NCBI GenBank assembly: GCA_965661765.1
Contig: CBFIFE010000016.1
Span: 1 to 48,453, forward strand
DNA length: 48,453 bases
Direction of reading: 5' to 3'
DNA from: JBMYZL01 sp965661765
GTDB lineage: Bacteria > Bacteroidota > Bacteroidia > Flavobacteriales_D > Sanyastnellaceae
The translations under genes were made by a program, and so were the position numbers. A model generated the notes under the pieces. It saw only the letters and a program-made list of their open reading frames with translations. It was not told the DNA's origin and did not search any database. Shown in pieces: positions 25,105 to 34,133 of this stretch; position 1 is the stretch's first letter; every line of letters starts with the position of its first letter.

Positions 25105-27321
25105 ATGAACACTTCCTTCCCACTCTTCTCGGTCCTTTTGGGCGCCAGTCTCCTGATGAGCGCTGACAGCATGGGCCAATCCGACATCCTCGATGCCCGC
25201 ACCAACTATGGTGTCGGCCAGACCGTCACCGTCACCGGCATCATCACAAACGATGGCAACCTCGGCATCGTCCGCTACCTGCAGGACGCAACCGCTGGCA
25301 TCGCCCTGTACCCTGGGGGCGATTGGACGAGCAACGGATGGCCTGACCCGCAGCCCGGCGACGAAGTGACAATGACTGGGGCACTGAGTGAATACAACGG
25401 GCTGCTCGAAGTGGGGCCCGATGCCATCACCAATGTGGAAGTCCTCTCCACCGGCAATGCCTTGCCAGATTTTCAGACCATCACGCCAGCTGAAATGAAC
25501 GAATCTCTTGAAGGTGAACTCGTCGCCATCGAAGGGGCCATGTTCACCAATGGCGGCACCCCCATCAGCGGCAACAGCACCTACAGTTTCTCGGCGAACG
25601 GAGAGGATGGCATCATTTACGTCCGCAATGACAATGAGTTGGTGGGCCAAATCTTGCCGGCCGGTGAAGTCAATCTTTTCGGCGTGGTCAGCCAATTCAC
25701 CTTCGATGGATTTGGAGGTTACCAACTTCTGCCGCGCGGCAATGCCGACCTCGTTCCCACCTCCGCCATCAATCTGTCCACACAAGTCGACCAAACGAAC
25801 ATCACCACGACCTCGTTTGATTTGGTCTGGAACACCGACGTGTTGGGCAATTCCATCGTGGAATATGGCGAAACTCCAGCCCTGGGCAACAGCATCGGCG
25901 ACGCGGCAGCGGTCCTCGACCACAGCATTTCTCTCACCGACTTGACACCGGGTTCGATTTACTGGGCGCGGGTGATTTCCGTTGCAGGCGAAGACTCCAC
26001 CGCTTCTGTCATTCGGCCCTATGCCACGGTGTCCGAAAGCCCCGGCTACATCCGGGCCTATTTTGTGACCACAGTCGACCACAGCGTTGCCACCGATGAA
26101 TTGGCTGTCACCCTGGGAACGAACACAAATGACACCATCGCCGCGTACATCGCTTCGGCGGAGCACACGCTGGACATCGCGGCGTACAACATCAACAACA
26201 CGGCCATCGTCGCCGCCATCAATGCTGCCGCTGCGAACGGCGTCCAAGTCCGGTACATCGCCGAAGGCCAAAACGCGAACATCGGCGTTCAAGATTTCGA
26301 CGAGGACATTCCCGTGTTGCTGCGCCTCGATGGTGAAGGCAGCGGCATGCACAACAAGTTCATCATTGGCGACGCGGACTACACCGACAAGGCCTTCGTG
26401 CTCACCGGATCGACGAACTTCACAACGAACAACCTCAACACCGATCCGAACAACCTCGTGATTTTCGGGGACCAAAGCCTCGCCCGCGCTTACACCCTCG
26501 AGTTTGAGGAAATGTGGGGCAGTGAGGGGGCGCTGCCGGATGCGGGCAATGCCAAGTTTGGCCCAGCCAAAACCATCAACACCCCCAAGCGCTTCCTCAT
26601 CGGAGGCAGCCCAGTGGAACTTTATTTCTCCCCCACCGACGGAACCACTGCAGCCATCGAAGAGGCCATTTTGACAACGAACTACGACTTGAGTTTTGCC
26701 ACCTTGAGTTTCACCCGCAACGACCTCGGCGAAGCGGTGATGAACGTGGGGTCCAGCATTTTCATCAATCCGCAAGGCGTCATCGAAGATGCAAACGCCA
26801 CAGGGTCTGAATACGAGACGCTCTTCAACGCGGGCATTGATGTCTACAGCCATGTCGGCATTTCAGGCCAAATGCACCACAAGTATGCCATCATCGACCA
26901 CTCGCAAACCTTGAGCGACCCGACAGTTGTCACCGGCTCTCACAACTGGTCCACAACCGCCGAGACGAACAACGACGAGAACACGGTTGTGATTCACGAT
27001 GCCCGCATTGCCAACCTGTTCTACCAGGAATTCATGGGCATCCTCGGCGACATGGGCGTCGACGTCCCTTCTCTGGATGGCCGGGCAACAGCCTTCTCCG
27101 CTTACCCCAATCCCACCGCCGGATTCCTTCACATCGTGCTGACATCGGATGCCTCAATCGACTTCGTCCGTCTTCGGGACATGTCCGGCCGCGTGGTTTG
27201 GTCACAATCCATTCCAGCTGGCGCCACACATTTGCAAGCCGACATCCAGCACCTCCCAGCAGGAATGTATTTGCTGGACGGAGGCCTGGGGACCCAAGCT
27301 TCTCGAATCCTCCTCCATTAA
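25105..27321 (+). CDS. Secreted OB-fold / phospholipase-D-like protein with T9SS sorting domain
   Basis: 738 residues with a signal peptide (FSVLLGASLLMSADSMGQ). Residues ~28-220 look like OB-fold material (VTVTGIITNDGNLGIVRYLQ, GDEVTMTGALSEYNGLLEV). Residues ~225-310 are Fn3-like (SFDLVWNTDVLGNSIVEYG, LTPGSIYWARVISV). Two PLD half-domains follow, each with a complete HxKx4D motif: HNKFIIGD (H416), with the GSTNFT block after it, and HHKYAIID (H591), with GSHNWS after it. The C-terminus is a T9SS domain (AYPNPTAGFL, LPAGMYLLDGG). The fold allows phosphodiester cleavage of either nucleic acid or phospholipid; the OB-fold favours a Nuc-like nuclease (inference). It follows the TonB receptor by 40 bp and ends before a strong hairpin, so it closes this three-gene unit. 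Confidence 0.88.
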   Translation: MNTSFPLFSVLLGASLLMSADSMGQSDILDARTNYGVGQTVTVTGIITNDGNLGIVRYLQDATAGIALYPGGDWTSNGWPDPQPGDEVTMTGALSEYNGLLEVGPDAITNVEVLSTGNALPDFQTITPAEMNESLEGELVAIEGAMFTNGGTPISGNSTYSFSANGEDGIIYVRNDNELVGQILPAGEVNLFGVVSQFTFDGFGGYQLLPRGNADLVPTSAINLSTQVDQTNITTTSFDLVWNTDVLGNSIVEYGETPALGNSIGDAAAVLDHSISLTDLTPGSIYWARVISVAGEDSTASVIRPYATVSESPGYIRAYFVTTVDHSVATDELAVTLGTNTNDTIAAYIASAEHTLDIAAYNINNTAIVAAINAAAANGVQVRYIAEGQNANIGVQDFDEDIPVLLRLDGEGSGMHNKFIIGDADYTDKAFVLTGSTNFTTNNLNTDPNNLVIFGDQSLARAYTLEFEEMWGSEGALPDAGNAKFGPAKTINTPKRFLIGGSPVELYFSPTDGTTAAIEEAILTTNYDLSFATLSFTRNDLGEAVMNVGSSIFINPQGVIEDANATGSEYETLFNAGIDVYSHVGISGQMHHKYAIIDHSQTLSDPTVVTGSHNWSTTAETNNDENTVVIHDARIANLFYQEFMGILGDMGVDVPSLDGRATAFSAYPNPTAGFLHIVLTSDASIDFVRLRDMSGRVVWSQSIPAGATHLQADIQHLPAGMYLLDGGLGTQASRILLH

Positions 27322-27345
27322 GCCGTCCATTTGGCCAGGCAACTT

Positions 27346-27398
27346 GGGCCCGGTCGCCCCGTCTTTCAATAGATGGGTCGCCGGGCCCTCCTCATTTT
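27346..27398 (+). terminator. Probable intrinsic terminator after the PLD gene
   Basis: GGGCCCGG (27346-27353) pairs perfectly with CCGGGCCC (27381-27388); a further GGG/CCC-type pairing is separated by a 3x3 internal loop. A T-rich stretch ending in TTTTT follows. It lies between the PLD stop (27321) and the protease start chosen at 27418, and argues against the earlier in-frame ATG at 27373. Confidence 0.5.
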
Positions 27399-27417
27399 TC
27401 TCGATTCCCTTGTTTTC

Positions 27418-29742
27418 ATGACACGTCCTTTTGCATCCCTCGGTTTCTTGGCATCGCTGGTCCTCTTCGTTTCCTCGGCATCCGGCCAAATCTCCCATGG
27501 CGGCGCTCCCCTTTTTTGGGATGACATCAGCAATCCAAGTCACCTCATCGCTGAGTGGGAGGAGATGCCTCCCTTGGACTGGAGCAGCATCATGCAACAC
27601 GATTCTGTCACCGATGCGATGAAAGATGTGCCTTGGCGGTTTGGCATAGAGCATGAAGTGAATTGGCGTTTGGACAATTCTGGAACTTGGAGCACGGAAG
27701 ATGGTTACGATGTTTGGCGTCTCGGTGTGCATTGTCCTGAAGGACTCTCCATCAGCTTTGATTTGTCTGTCTTTGATGTTCCCAAAGGAGGAGAACTCTT
27801 CGTCTGGAATGGCGAGAGAAACGAATTTCTCGGGGCCTTCACGCACTTGAATGTGAAAGATTGGGGCGGACTGGCCCTCGGCTTGATCCACGGCGACCGC
27901 GCGGTATTGGAATACCGTCTGCCTGAGGGGACAGCGGAAATCGGTCAAATCCACATCCAACAGGTCGTCCACGGCTACCGAAGCCTGCTGCGTCATGCGG
28001 AAGATTTGGCCACGAGTCCTGCCGACCGAGGACCCTTTGGCAATTCTGGGGCCTGCAACATCAATGTCAATTGTCCATCTGGCGCAGATTGGCAGACCGA
28101 GAAAAAGTCGGTTGCCTTGATCACAAACGGCGGATATGCGGTTTGCACTGGGGCATTGGTCAACAACACAGCCCAGGACGGGACGCCCTATTTCCTCACA
28201 GCGAATCACTGCTTGGGCAACCCTTCGAGCTGGGTCTATTACTTCAACCACGAAAGCAGCACCTGCAGCGGATCAACTGGCCCCACGAACCAATCCATCA
28301 GTGGCGGAACCCTGCTGGCGAACAACGGCGGAAGCGATGTGGCCCTCATTGAACTGAGTGCCACGCCACCGGCGAGCTTCAATGTTCAATACGCAGGTTG
28401 GGATGCCTCCGGCGCAACACCTGCATCCGCAACTGGCATTCACCACCCGAGCGGGGATGTCAAGAAAATTTGTTTCGAAGAGGATGCCCCCTACACGAGT
28501 ACGGCGAGTGGTGCGCAAGTTTGGTGGATTGGGGATTGGGAACTTGGCGTGACAGAACCAGGCTCTTCTGGAAGCCCACTTTTTGACCAAAACCACCGAA
28601 TCATCGGCCAACTCTATGGCGGGGCAGCTGCCTGCAGTGGCTCTGTCAACAATGGGGCCTATGATTTTTACGGCCGTTTTGATGTGAGTTGGGACAACGG
28701 ATCGAGCCCAAGCACACGGCTCATTGACTGGCTCGACCCAGCGAACACGGGAGCACTGGTTCTCGATGGTTGGCCAGAAGGCAGCAACGGTGAGGGGTGC
28801 ACCGATGCATCCGCATGCAATTACAACCCATCCGCTACGGCGGACAATGGCACTTGTGAATACACGTCATGCCAGGGCTGCACCGACAACAGCGCATGCA
28901 ACTACGACCCCGATGCCACAAGCGATGATGGCTCTTGCGACTACACAGGCACCGCGCTGACTTTCACGCTCACTACCGACAACTACCCTGGCGAAACCAC
29001 TTGGAACATTGTGAACGCTTCTGGCACCATCATGGCGTCTGGTGGTCCTTATGCGGCAAGCCAAACGACCTACGCCTCAGACTTCTGCTTGTCCGATGGT
29101 TGCTACACGTTGACCGTCTCTGACAGCTATGGCGACGGCATGCAATACGGAGGTGTGGTGGGCGATTATGAGCTGACTGACGGAAATGGAAATGTTTTGG
29201 CGGAGATGGTCGCCGGTGGAAACTTTGGCTTCTCCGCTGTTCATGACTTTTGCCTCGAAGGTGGGACAACGGACGTAGATGGGTGCACGGACGAGACAGC
29301 CTGCAATTACGACAGTGCAGCCACCTCAGACGATGGATCTTGCGAATACGGGACGCAGGTTTGGTATGACCTTGACGAAGATGGATATGGCGGACAAGGT
29401 CCTTTCATCAGTTGCGAAGTGGCGCCCAACATCCCCACGGCAAATGCAGGTGGCGATTGCAACGAAGGAAATGCCGCAGTTCACCCAGGGGCCCCAGGAA
29501 CAGGAGAGGGCGTAGACAACAACTGTGACGGCGAAATCACAGGCGATGAGATGGTGCCCAGTGGCGGCTGTCCGGAAGACATCAACAACAACGGCATGGT
29601 CGAAGTGCAAGACATCCTCCTTCTGCTGGGCGAGTTTGGTTGTCTCAGCAGCTGCAGCATTGGAGATGTGGATGATGATGGCGCCGTGACGGCTTCTGAC
29701 ATGTTGATGTTGCTGGCGGCCTTCGGAGACAATTGCAACTGA
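27418..29742 (+). CDS. Secreted lysyl-endopeptidase-like serine protease with Cys-rich repeats and dockerin-like tail
   Basis: ATG 27418 gives a clean signal peptide (MTRPFASLGFLASLVLFVSS) and 774 residues; the ATG at 27373 lies inside a terminator-like hairpin. After a ~200-residue N-terminal domain comes a trypsin-fold protease domain (~220-450). The triad is visible: H264 in TANHC, D307 in GGSDVALIEL, and S384 in EPGSSGSPLF. This layout resembles bacterial lysyl endopeptidases. Two GCT..ACNY..GSC motifs (~461-510), a beta-rich domain (~512-618; NYPGETTWNIVNASG, CYTLTVSDSYGDGMQYGG), a third GCT motif (~622-645) and a MopE-like calcium segment (DLDEDGYGG, GVDNNCDG) follow. The tail (~717-774) has two dockerin-like half EF-hands (EDINNNGMVEVQDIL, DVDDDGAVTASDML), ending FGDNCN. 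It should degrade extracellular protein; no T9SS domain is present. Confidence 0.9.
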   Translation: MTRPFASLGFLASLVLFVSSASGQISHGGAPLFWDDISNPSHLIAEWEEMPPLDWSSIMQHDSVTDAMKDVPWRFGIEHEVNWRLDNSGTWSTEDGYDVWRLGVHCPEGLSISFDLSVFDVPKGGELFVWNGERNEFLGAFTHLNVKDWGGLALGLIHGDRAVLEYRLPEGTAEIGQIHIQQVVHGYRSLLRHAEDLATSPADRGPFGNSGACNINVNCPSGADWQTEKKSVALITNGGYAVCTGALVNNTAQDGTPYFLTANHCLGNPSSWVYYFNHESSTCSGSTGPTNQSISGGTLLANNGGSDVALIELSATPPASFNVQYAGWDASGATPASATGIHHPSGDVKKICFEEDAPYTSTASGAQVWWIGDWELGVTEPGSSGSPLFDQNHRIIGQLYGGAAACSGSVNNGAYDFYGRFDVSWDNGSSPSTRLIDWLDPANTGALVLDGWPEGSNGEGCTDASACNYNPSATADNGTCEYTSCQGCTDNSACNYDPDATSDDGSCDYTGTALTFTLTTDNYPGETTWNIVNASGTIMASGGPYAASQTTYASDFCLSDGCYTLTVSDSYGDGMQYGGVVGDYELTDGNGNVLAEMVAGGNFGFSAVHDFCLEGGTTDVDGCTDETACNYDSAATSDDGSCEYGTQVWYDLDEDGYGGQGPFISCEVAPNIPTANAGGDCNEGNAAVHPGAPGTGEGVDNNCDGEITGDEMVPSGGCPEDINNNGMVEVQDILLLLGEFGCLSSCSIGDVDDDGAVTASDMLMLLAAFGDNCN

Positions 29743-29761
29743 AGGTCCGCTCAAGGGACCT
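29743..29761. other. Short hairpin between convergent genes
   Basis: AGGTCC (29743-29748) pairs with GGACCT (29756-29761) through a 7-nt loop, in the 42 bp between the convergent protease and haloperoxidase genes. It could act as a weak bidirectional terminator, but no T run follows on either side. Confidence 0.3.
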
Positions 29762-29784
29762 GAGGCAACAGAGGGCTGGATCCG

Positions 29785-31797
29785 TTAGGGGGTTTCGCAG
29801 CTCTCGCCAAACTTGCTCAGGAGCAACAACAAGTCCCCCGTGTTGATGGTGCCATTCTCGTCAATGTCCTCGTCACAGAATTCCTCAGAAACCGGTGGAA
29901 CGGTGGGCAGCATGGCGGCCTGCATTTGGTCCCAAGCGCCCTCCGCCACCAGCAACCCCATTTGCCGGCCGCGGATGTCGTCCATCGGTGGGTGAATGCC
30001 GCCCCAAATCCGGCTCAACGCGCACTGATCGGCCGCGTCTTTGTAAGTGGCCCACTGCAATGTGAACGCCTCGGAAGGCCCGGCTTCGAAGGCCAAAAAG
30101 GACTCCGCTGGAATCTCAAACTCGCCCAGACCGCCTGGGAAATAGGGGGAACCCGTGGCACGCGCCAAGATGTCCGCTGCCGCCCGCGAAAACGTCGAAT
30201 GGCCGCTGACGTAGCCCGCAAATGGCGGCGTGACGAAGCTCGGCCGCTGGTAGGGCCACCAATTGCACCCCGCAGTCCAGCCGAAGTTGGACATCGCCCC
30301 GTTCGCCGGGTCTTCCCCAAGCCACATCCGGGTCTTGAGCGCCCCCACCAACGATGGGTTCGCTGCGGCCAGGGGGTCATCAGGCCCAATCAACTCCACC
30401 ACGCCGGGAACCAATGGCATCCCGTTGGGGTGGTAATTGGGCGCAGCGGGGTCGGAGGATTGGCCCAAACCCAACATGTGACGAATCGCGGAAATGGGCC
30501 GAACAAAATCGAAGGCGCCCTTTGCCCCCCACGCTGCGATGGCCGCATCGTGCATGGCGCCGCCGAGGGCAAGGTAGGTGCGCGCCCACCACAAATCCGC
30601 TGGGATGATTTCCCCGCCCATCCAACGGAAGGCAAAGGCGGGATGCTCAGACACTTCGTTGAGCAGGCTGAACCAATGGCCTGGTGGCGTCTCTGAATCC
30701 GGTCCATCCGCCCAAAACTCCGCCAATACCCGCGTGAAGTCTCCCCGCAAAACAGGTTCCGGTGCATAGGGTGCTCCAGTGATCGGGTTGAGTGCATGAC
30801 CGGTGCCACGATCGCCGCCCGATTCGATGGCATAGAGGTAGTCTGGGTGGTCCGGATAGGCATTCATGTTGCCCATGGCACCAGGGCTGATGTCCCACAC
30901 CACGCCATCGGTGGGGTCCAAGTGATTTTGCCAGGCCGCCACCAACGCGAACCCCGTGGCATAATCGTACAACCCGCTGTCCCCTGCCGTCTCCCAATAC
31001 CCCGGCTCCCCTGGGTGCAGGTACACGGGAAAATCACACCCCTCTCGGCTGATGACCACGGGTTCGTGGTTCAAATGCAGCGCAAATGGCGCAACATCTC
31101 CCCAATTTGCCCCGGAAAACGGCACCACGTCCTCAAATGTCTCGTTGCCCGCCTGGTCGACAAAACTCCCCCCAAATGACAGCGGTTGCCACCGGTTCGG
31201 ATCCGGCAGCGGGGCGCCGCAAACGCCAGGCGAGGTCACATCGAGGGGCGGGTTCCCAGGGGTGTAACAGGGGTTGGCGTAGTTGCTGGTTTGGTTCGCC
31301 CCATCTTCAACAAAGGCCCAATCCAACGCATCCGCCAACGCCTCGCCCAACGCTGCCGACGGCCAATCCGATGCAAGCTCCGCAGCACTCGCCCCCCACA
31401 AATCTGCCAACACCGCATCGGCATGCGCGGCTGAAATGGCAAAACCGGGCGCTTCAGCATACCGCAAATCGACAAAACGGTGTGTGAATGCTGCTGCAGC
31501 CATCGGCAAGCCATTCGAATCCTGAGCCAAAGCCTCCATGCCCGCTTCATTCACCGGCAGGTCTGCCGTCGACGGCCAGTTGGGCGCTTCCTCGCCAAGC
31601 GACCATTGGGTCAGCGTCGCCATCCCCAAACTCCAATGGTACAAGTTGCGCGCATGCACGTTGGGCCGGGCCAAGTCATTGCGAATGGCCTCCAAAACCA
31701 CTTCGTTCCAAACTTTGAGCGATGATGTTTGTCCTGCTGCGTCCTGCCCAACCACAAAGAGGATCAGCGCAACACTTGCCCATTTCTTCATTCTCAT
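29785..31797 (-). CDS. Secreted vanadium-dependent haloperoxidase with dockerin-like tail
   Basis: About 670 residues; starts at 31797 or 31791 (MKKWASVALILF) both give a signal peptide, while 31806 adds a hydrophobic MYL. The body is a vanadium haloperoxidase/PAP2-like domain with the complete signature: K-x6-R-P in KGAFDFVRP, SGHSTFSRA, and S-R-x5-H-x3-D in SRIWGGIHPPMDD. Large blocks are nearly identical to the haloperoxidase half of the protein at 579-4316 (for example YQRPSFVTPPFAGYVSGHS, RVLAEFWADGPDSETPPG), so the two are paralogues. The last ~30 residues form a Cys-bracketed dockerin-like tail (CDEDIDENGTINTGDLLLL, ending GESCETP). It could oxidise halides with H2O2 or act as a phosphatase; substrate unproven. 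Convergent with the protease gene. Confidence 0.9.
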   Translation of the reverse strand: MRMKKWASVALILFVVGQDAAGQTSSLKVWNEVVLEAIRNDLARPNVHARNLYHWSLGMATLTQWSLGEEAPNWPSTADLPVNEAGMEALAQDSNGLPMAAAAFTHRFVDLRYAEAPGFAISAAHADAVLADLWGASAAELASDWPSAALGEALADALDWAFVEDGANQTSNYANPCYTPGNPPLDVTSPGVCGAPLPDPNRWQPLSFGGSFVDQAGNETFEDVVPFSGANWGDVAPFALHLNHEPVVISREGCDFPVYLHPGEPGYWETAGDSGLYDYATGFALVAAWQNHLDPTDGVVWDISPGAMGNMNAYPDHPDYLYAIESGGDRGTGHALNPITGAPYAPEPVLRGDFTRVLAEFWADGPDSETPPGHWFSLLNEVSEHPAFAFRWMGGEIIPADLWWARTYLALGGAMHDAAIAAWGAKGAFDFVRPISAIRHMLGLGQSSDPAAPNYHPNGMPLVPGVVELIGPDDPLAAANPSLVGALKTRMWLGEDPANGAMSNFGWTAGCNWWPYQRPSFVTPPFAGYVSGHSTFSRAAADILARATGSPYFPGGLGEFEIPAESFLAFEAGPSEAFTLQWATYKDAADQCALSRIWGGIHPPMDDIRGRQMGLLVAEGAWDQMQAAMLPTVPPVSEEFCDEDIDENGTINTGDLLLLLSKFGESCETP

Positions 31798-31872
31798 AAG
31801 ATACAAACCCCTCAGGGAAAGTCAATTGTTCATCGCCCAAACCCCCAGCCCCCAGTCCGCGTTCCCGAGTTG

Positions 31873-33063
31873 TCAATCCCCGTCCTCGAGCAACTCCGTG
31901 GCGCCCGCTTCTGGCAGCGTCTCGACCTTCCGAAGCTTCGACAACATCATCCGCGTGCGCGTCCCGACCAAGGCGTCGAGCTCTTGGTTCGCCTCAGTGA
32001 TCTTCTTTTGGGCTTTTTCCAGCACGTCACCGAACTTGCCAAACTCCTTTTTCACCGCCCCCAACACTTGCCACACCTCGCTGCTTCGGCGCTGGATGGC
32101 GAGGGTTTGGAAGCCCATTTGCAAGCTGTTCAGCATGGCCGCCAAGGTGGTGGGACCTGTGAGGACAATTTTGAATTCCCTCTGGAGTTGGGCCACCAAA
32201 TCCGGCTGCCGAACCAATTCCGCGTACAACCCCTCCCCTGGCAAAAAGAGAATCGCGAAATCCGTGGTGTGGGGCGGTTCGACGTAGCGTTCGTGAATCT
32301 CCCTGGCAAACTTTTTCACACTCGCCACCAAGGCCCGCGTGCACCGTTCCACCTCCCCCGCATCGGCCAGTTCGAATGCAGCTTGCAGCCGCACGTAATC
32401 CTCCTGCGGGAATTTCGCATCGATGGGCAGATAAACTGGGCGGTCGGGGTTGTCCTCTGGCCCAGGCAGCCGAAGGGCAAACTCCACATGGTTGTTCGAC
32501 CCGGGGCGCGTTTTGACATTGCGTTCGTATTGGTCTGGCGCCATGACCTGCTCCAACAAATTGCCCAAGGCAATCTCACCGAGCACCCCGCGCGTTTTCA
32601 CATTTGCCAGCACCCGCTTCAAGTCGCCTACCCCGTTCGCCAGCGTTTTCATCTCGCCCAGCCCGCGCTGGACCGCCTCGAGCCGTTCAGAAACCAGTTT
32701 GAATGACTCACCCAATCGCTCCTCGAGGGTTCGGTGAAGTTTTTCGTCCACAGTGAGTCGGACCTTTTCAAGCTTGGCTTCCGTGGACGCCACCAGCGCC
32801 TGCTGCCCATCGGTCATCTCCTTCCGAAATCCTGCCAAACCTTCGGCCAGTTCCTTTCGGTTGAGCCGCATGCCGTCCGCCAATTCATCCCGGCTGGCGC
32901 GAAACTCTGAACGCAACAAATCCCGAACCACCGCCGACACGGCCTCTTGCATCCGCGCTTCAGCGCCCTCGTCCACTTTCGCGTTCAGGCGGCGCAACTG
33001 GCCCCACACCACAACCAGCAAGACCGTCACGACAACGAAAAGCCCCAAAAAAATCCACTCCAT
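31873..33063 (-). CDS. rmuC: RmuC-family DNA recombination protein
   Basis: 396 residues from ATG 33063; the open frame runs 19 codons further but the shorter start places a transmembrane helix at the N-terminus (MEWIFLGLFVVVTVLLVVVW). A long coiled coil follows (~25-160; LNAKVDEGAEARMQEAV, FRKEMTDGQQALVASTEAKL). The conserved RmuC domain lies at ~165-370: LANVKTRGVLGEIALGNLLE, YLPIDAKFPQEDYVRL, FAILFLPGEGLYAELVR, and KIVLTGPTTLAAMLNSLQMG. RmuC limits inversion at short inverted repeats in E. coli and has a nuclease-like fold. It is divergent from the membrane protein at 33090 with only 26 bp between starts. Confidence 0.95.
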   Translation of the reverse strand: MEWIFLGLFVVVTVLLVVVWGQLRRLNAKVDEGAEARMQEAVSAVVRDLLRSEFRASRDELADGMRLNRKELAEGLAGFRKEMTDGQQALVASTEAKLEKVRLTVDEKLHRTLEERLGESFKLVSERLEAVQRGLGEMKTLANGVGDLKRVLANVKTRGVLGEIALGNLLEQVMAPDQYERNVKTRPGSNNHVEFALRLPGPEDNPDRPVYLPIDAKFPQEDYVRLQAAFELADAGEVERCTRALVASVKKFAREIHERYVEPPHTTDFAILFLPGEGLYAELVRQPDLVAQLQREFKIVLTGPTTLAAMLNSLQMGFQTLAIQRRSSEVWQVLGAVKKEFGKFGDVLEKAQKKITEANQELDALVGTRTRMMLSKLRKVETLPEAGATELLEDGD

Positions 33064-33089
33064 GCCCGGGAAGTTACTAGATTTCAGCC

Positions 33090-34133
33090 ATGAAAATGCT
33101 GCGCCGAACCCCACTGCCACCGGCCTTGATGGGACTCACCGGGGTGTGGGCGTTTGTCGAATCTGGACTGGGTGGGGTGATGCACGCATTGAAACTTCCC
33201 TTCACGGGGATTTGGGTGGGCGGCACGGCCGTAGCAGTCCTGATTGTGATGGCGGGTGTGCTTCGCGGTCGGTATGCGTCGTGGACAAATGCCCCCGAGC
33301 AGCACAGCTATTCGGTGGGCCCGACCTTGCTGAACGCCACTGTGCTCGTCATGGCCGTCAAATTCTTCGCCTCTCCGCATTCGCCCTTTACCGCATATGT
33401 GGCCGTGGGCTTCCAAGGCTTGTTGGCCGCCCTGTTGCTCTCCTGGTTTCGTCCCTTCCGGCTCGGGGCTGTGCTCTTTGCCATCATCGCCATGCTGGAA
33501 TCTGCCTTGCAGAAACTCCTGATGATGACTTTGGTGTACGGGGCTGCCTGGATGGACGCCTTGGCTGCGATGACCGAATCGGCGACAAGGCAGTTTGGAT
33601 GGGCGGCGAATGGCTTGTTGTTGCTGTGGTGCTACATCGCTCTGTATGCTGTGTGGGGATTGATCTTGGGGCTTTGGGCATCGGGTTGGGCCCACCGTCC
33701 ACCTGAGCGCCTGGCCGACCTGCATCAACGTTGGCAATCGGAGCGCCAAGTTGAACCTCTGCCCACCCGAAAACGCCGCATCACGTCAGGCTGGAAACAG
33801 CCGCTTTGGGTCATCGCCATGCTGGCGTTGGTGCTGACAGGACTTGCCTTGGGTGGCGCCGACAACAGCACATTGCTCTGGGTTGCCTTGCGCAGCGCAT
33901 TCGCCACAGCTTTGATGCTGGCACTGGCAGGCCCGCTCCGGCTGTGGCTCGGCAAGCAACTCGCTGGGCGATCAACAGACCCAACAGCAAGAACAATGTG
34001 GACGGATTTGGGCAAGCAACATGCCAAATTCAACCTTTGCTGGACATTCGCCGCCACCCAAAGCCGACACCGGTGGCAACGGCCTTTTCGCGCCATTGCG
34101 TACTTCATCCACCTCGACTTGCTCAACGATTGA
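33090..34133 (+). CDS. Polytopic membrane protein of unknown function
   Basis: 347 residues with about seven or eight hydrophobic segments: LMGLTGVWAFVESGLGGVM, GIWVGGTAVAVLIVMAGVL, GFQGLLAALLLSW, GAVLFAIIAMLESALQKLLM, GLLLLWCYIALYAVWGLILG, PLWVIAMLALVLTGLALGG and ALMLALAGPLRLWLG. The first half resembles a small substrate-specific transport component (S-component-like, QLLM-rich), but I cannot assign a family. A soluble loop (~212-245) separates the halves and the C-terminus is basic. Its TGA overlaps the ATG of the THEP1-MobA-like gene by one base (TGATG), so the two are almost certainly co-translated and probably share a pathway. If that pathway is molybdopterin or nucleotide metabolism, this could be an importer; this is inference only. 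Confidence 0.82.
   Translation: MKMLRRTPLPPALMGLTGVWAFVESGLGGVMHALKLPFTGIWVGGTAVAVLIVMAGVLRGRYASWTNAPEQHSYSVGPTLLNATVLVMAVKFFASPHSPFTAYVAVGFQGLLAALLLSWFRPFRLGAVLFAIIAMLESALQKLLMMTLVYGAAWMDALAAMTESATRQFGWAANGLLLLWCYIALYAVWGLILGLWASGWAHRPPERLADLHQRWQSERQVEPLPTRKRRITSGWKQPLWVIAMLALVLTGLALGGADNSTLLWVALRSAFATALMLALAGPLRLWLGKQLAGRSTDPTARTMWTDLGKQHAKFNLCWTFAATQSRHRWQRPFRAIAYFIHLDLLND

Noticed and set aside
25078..26853. Minus-strand open frame of 591 codons opposite the PLD gene
   Set aside because: It lies opposite well-supported OB-fold and PLD motifs and shows no motif or signal of its own.
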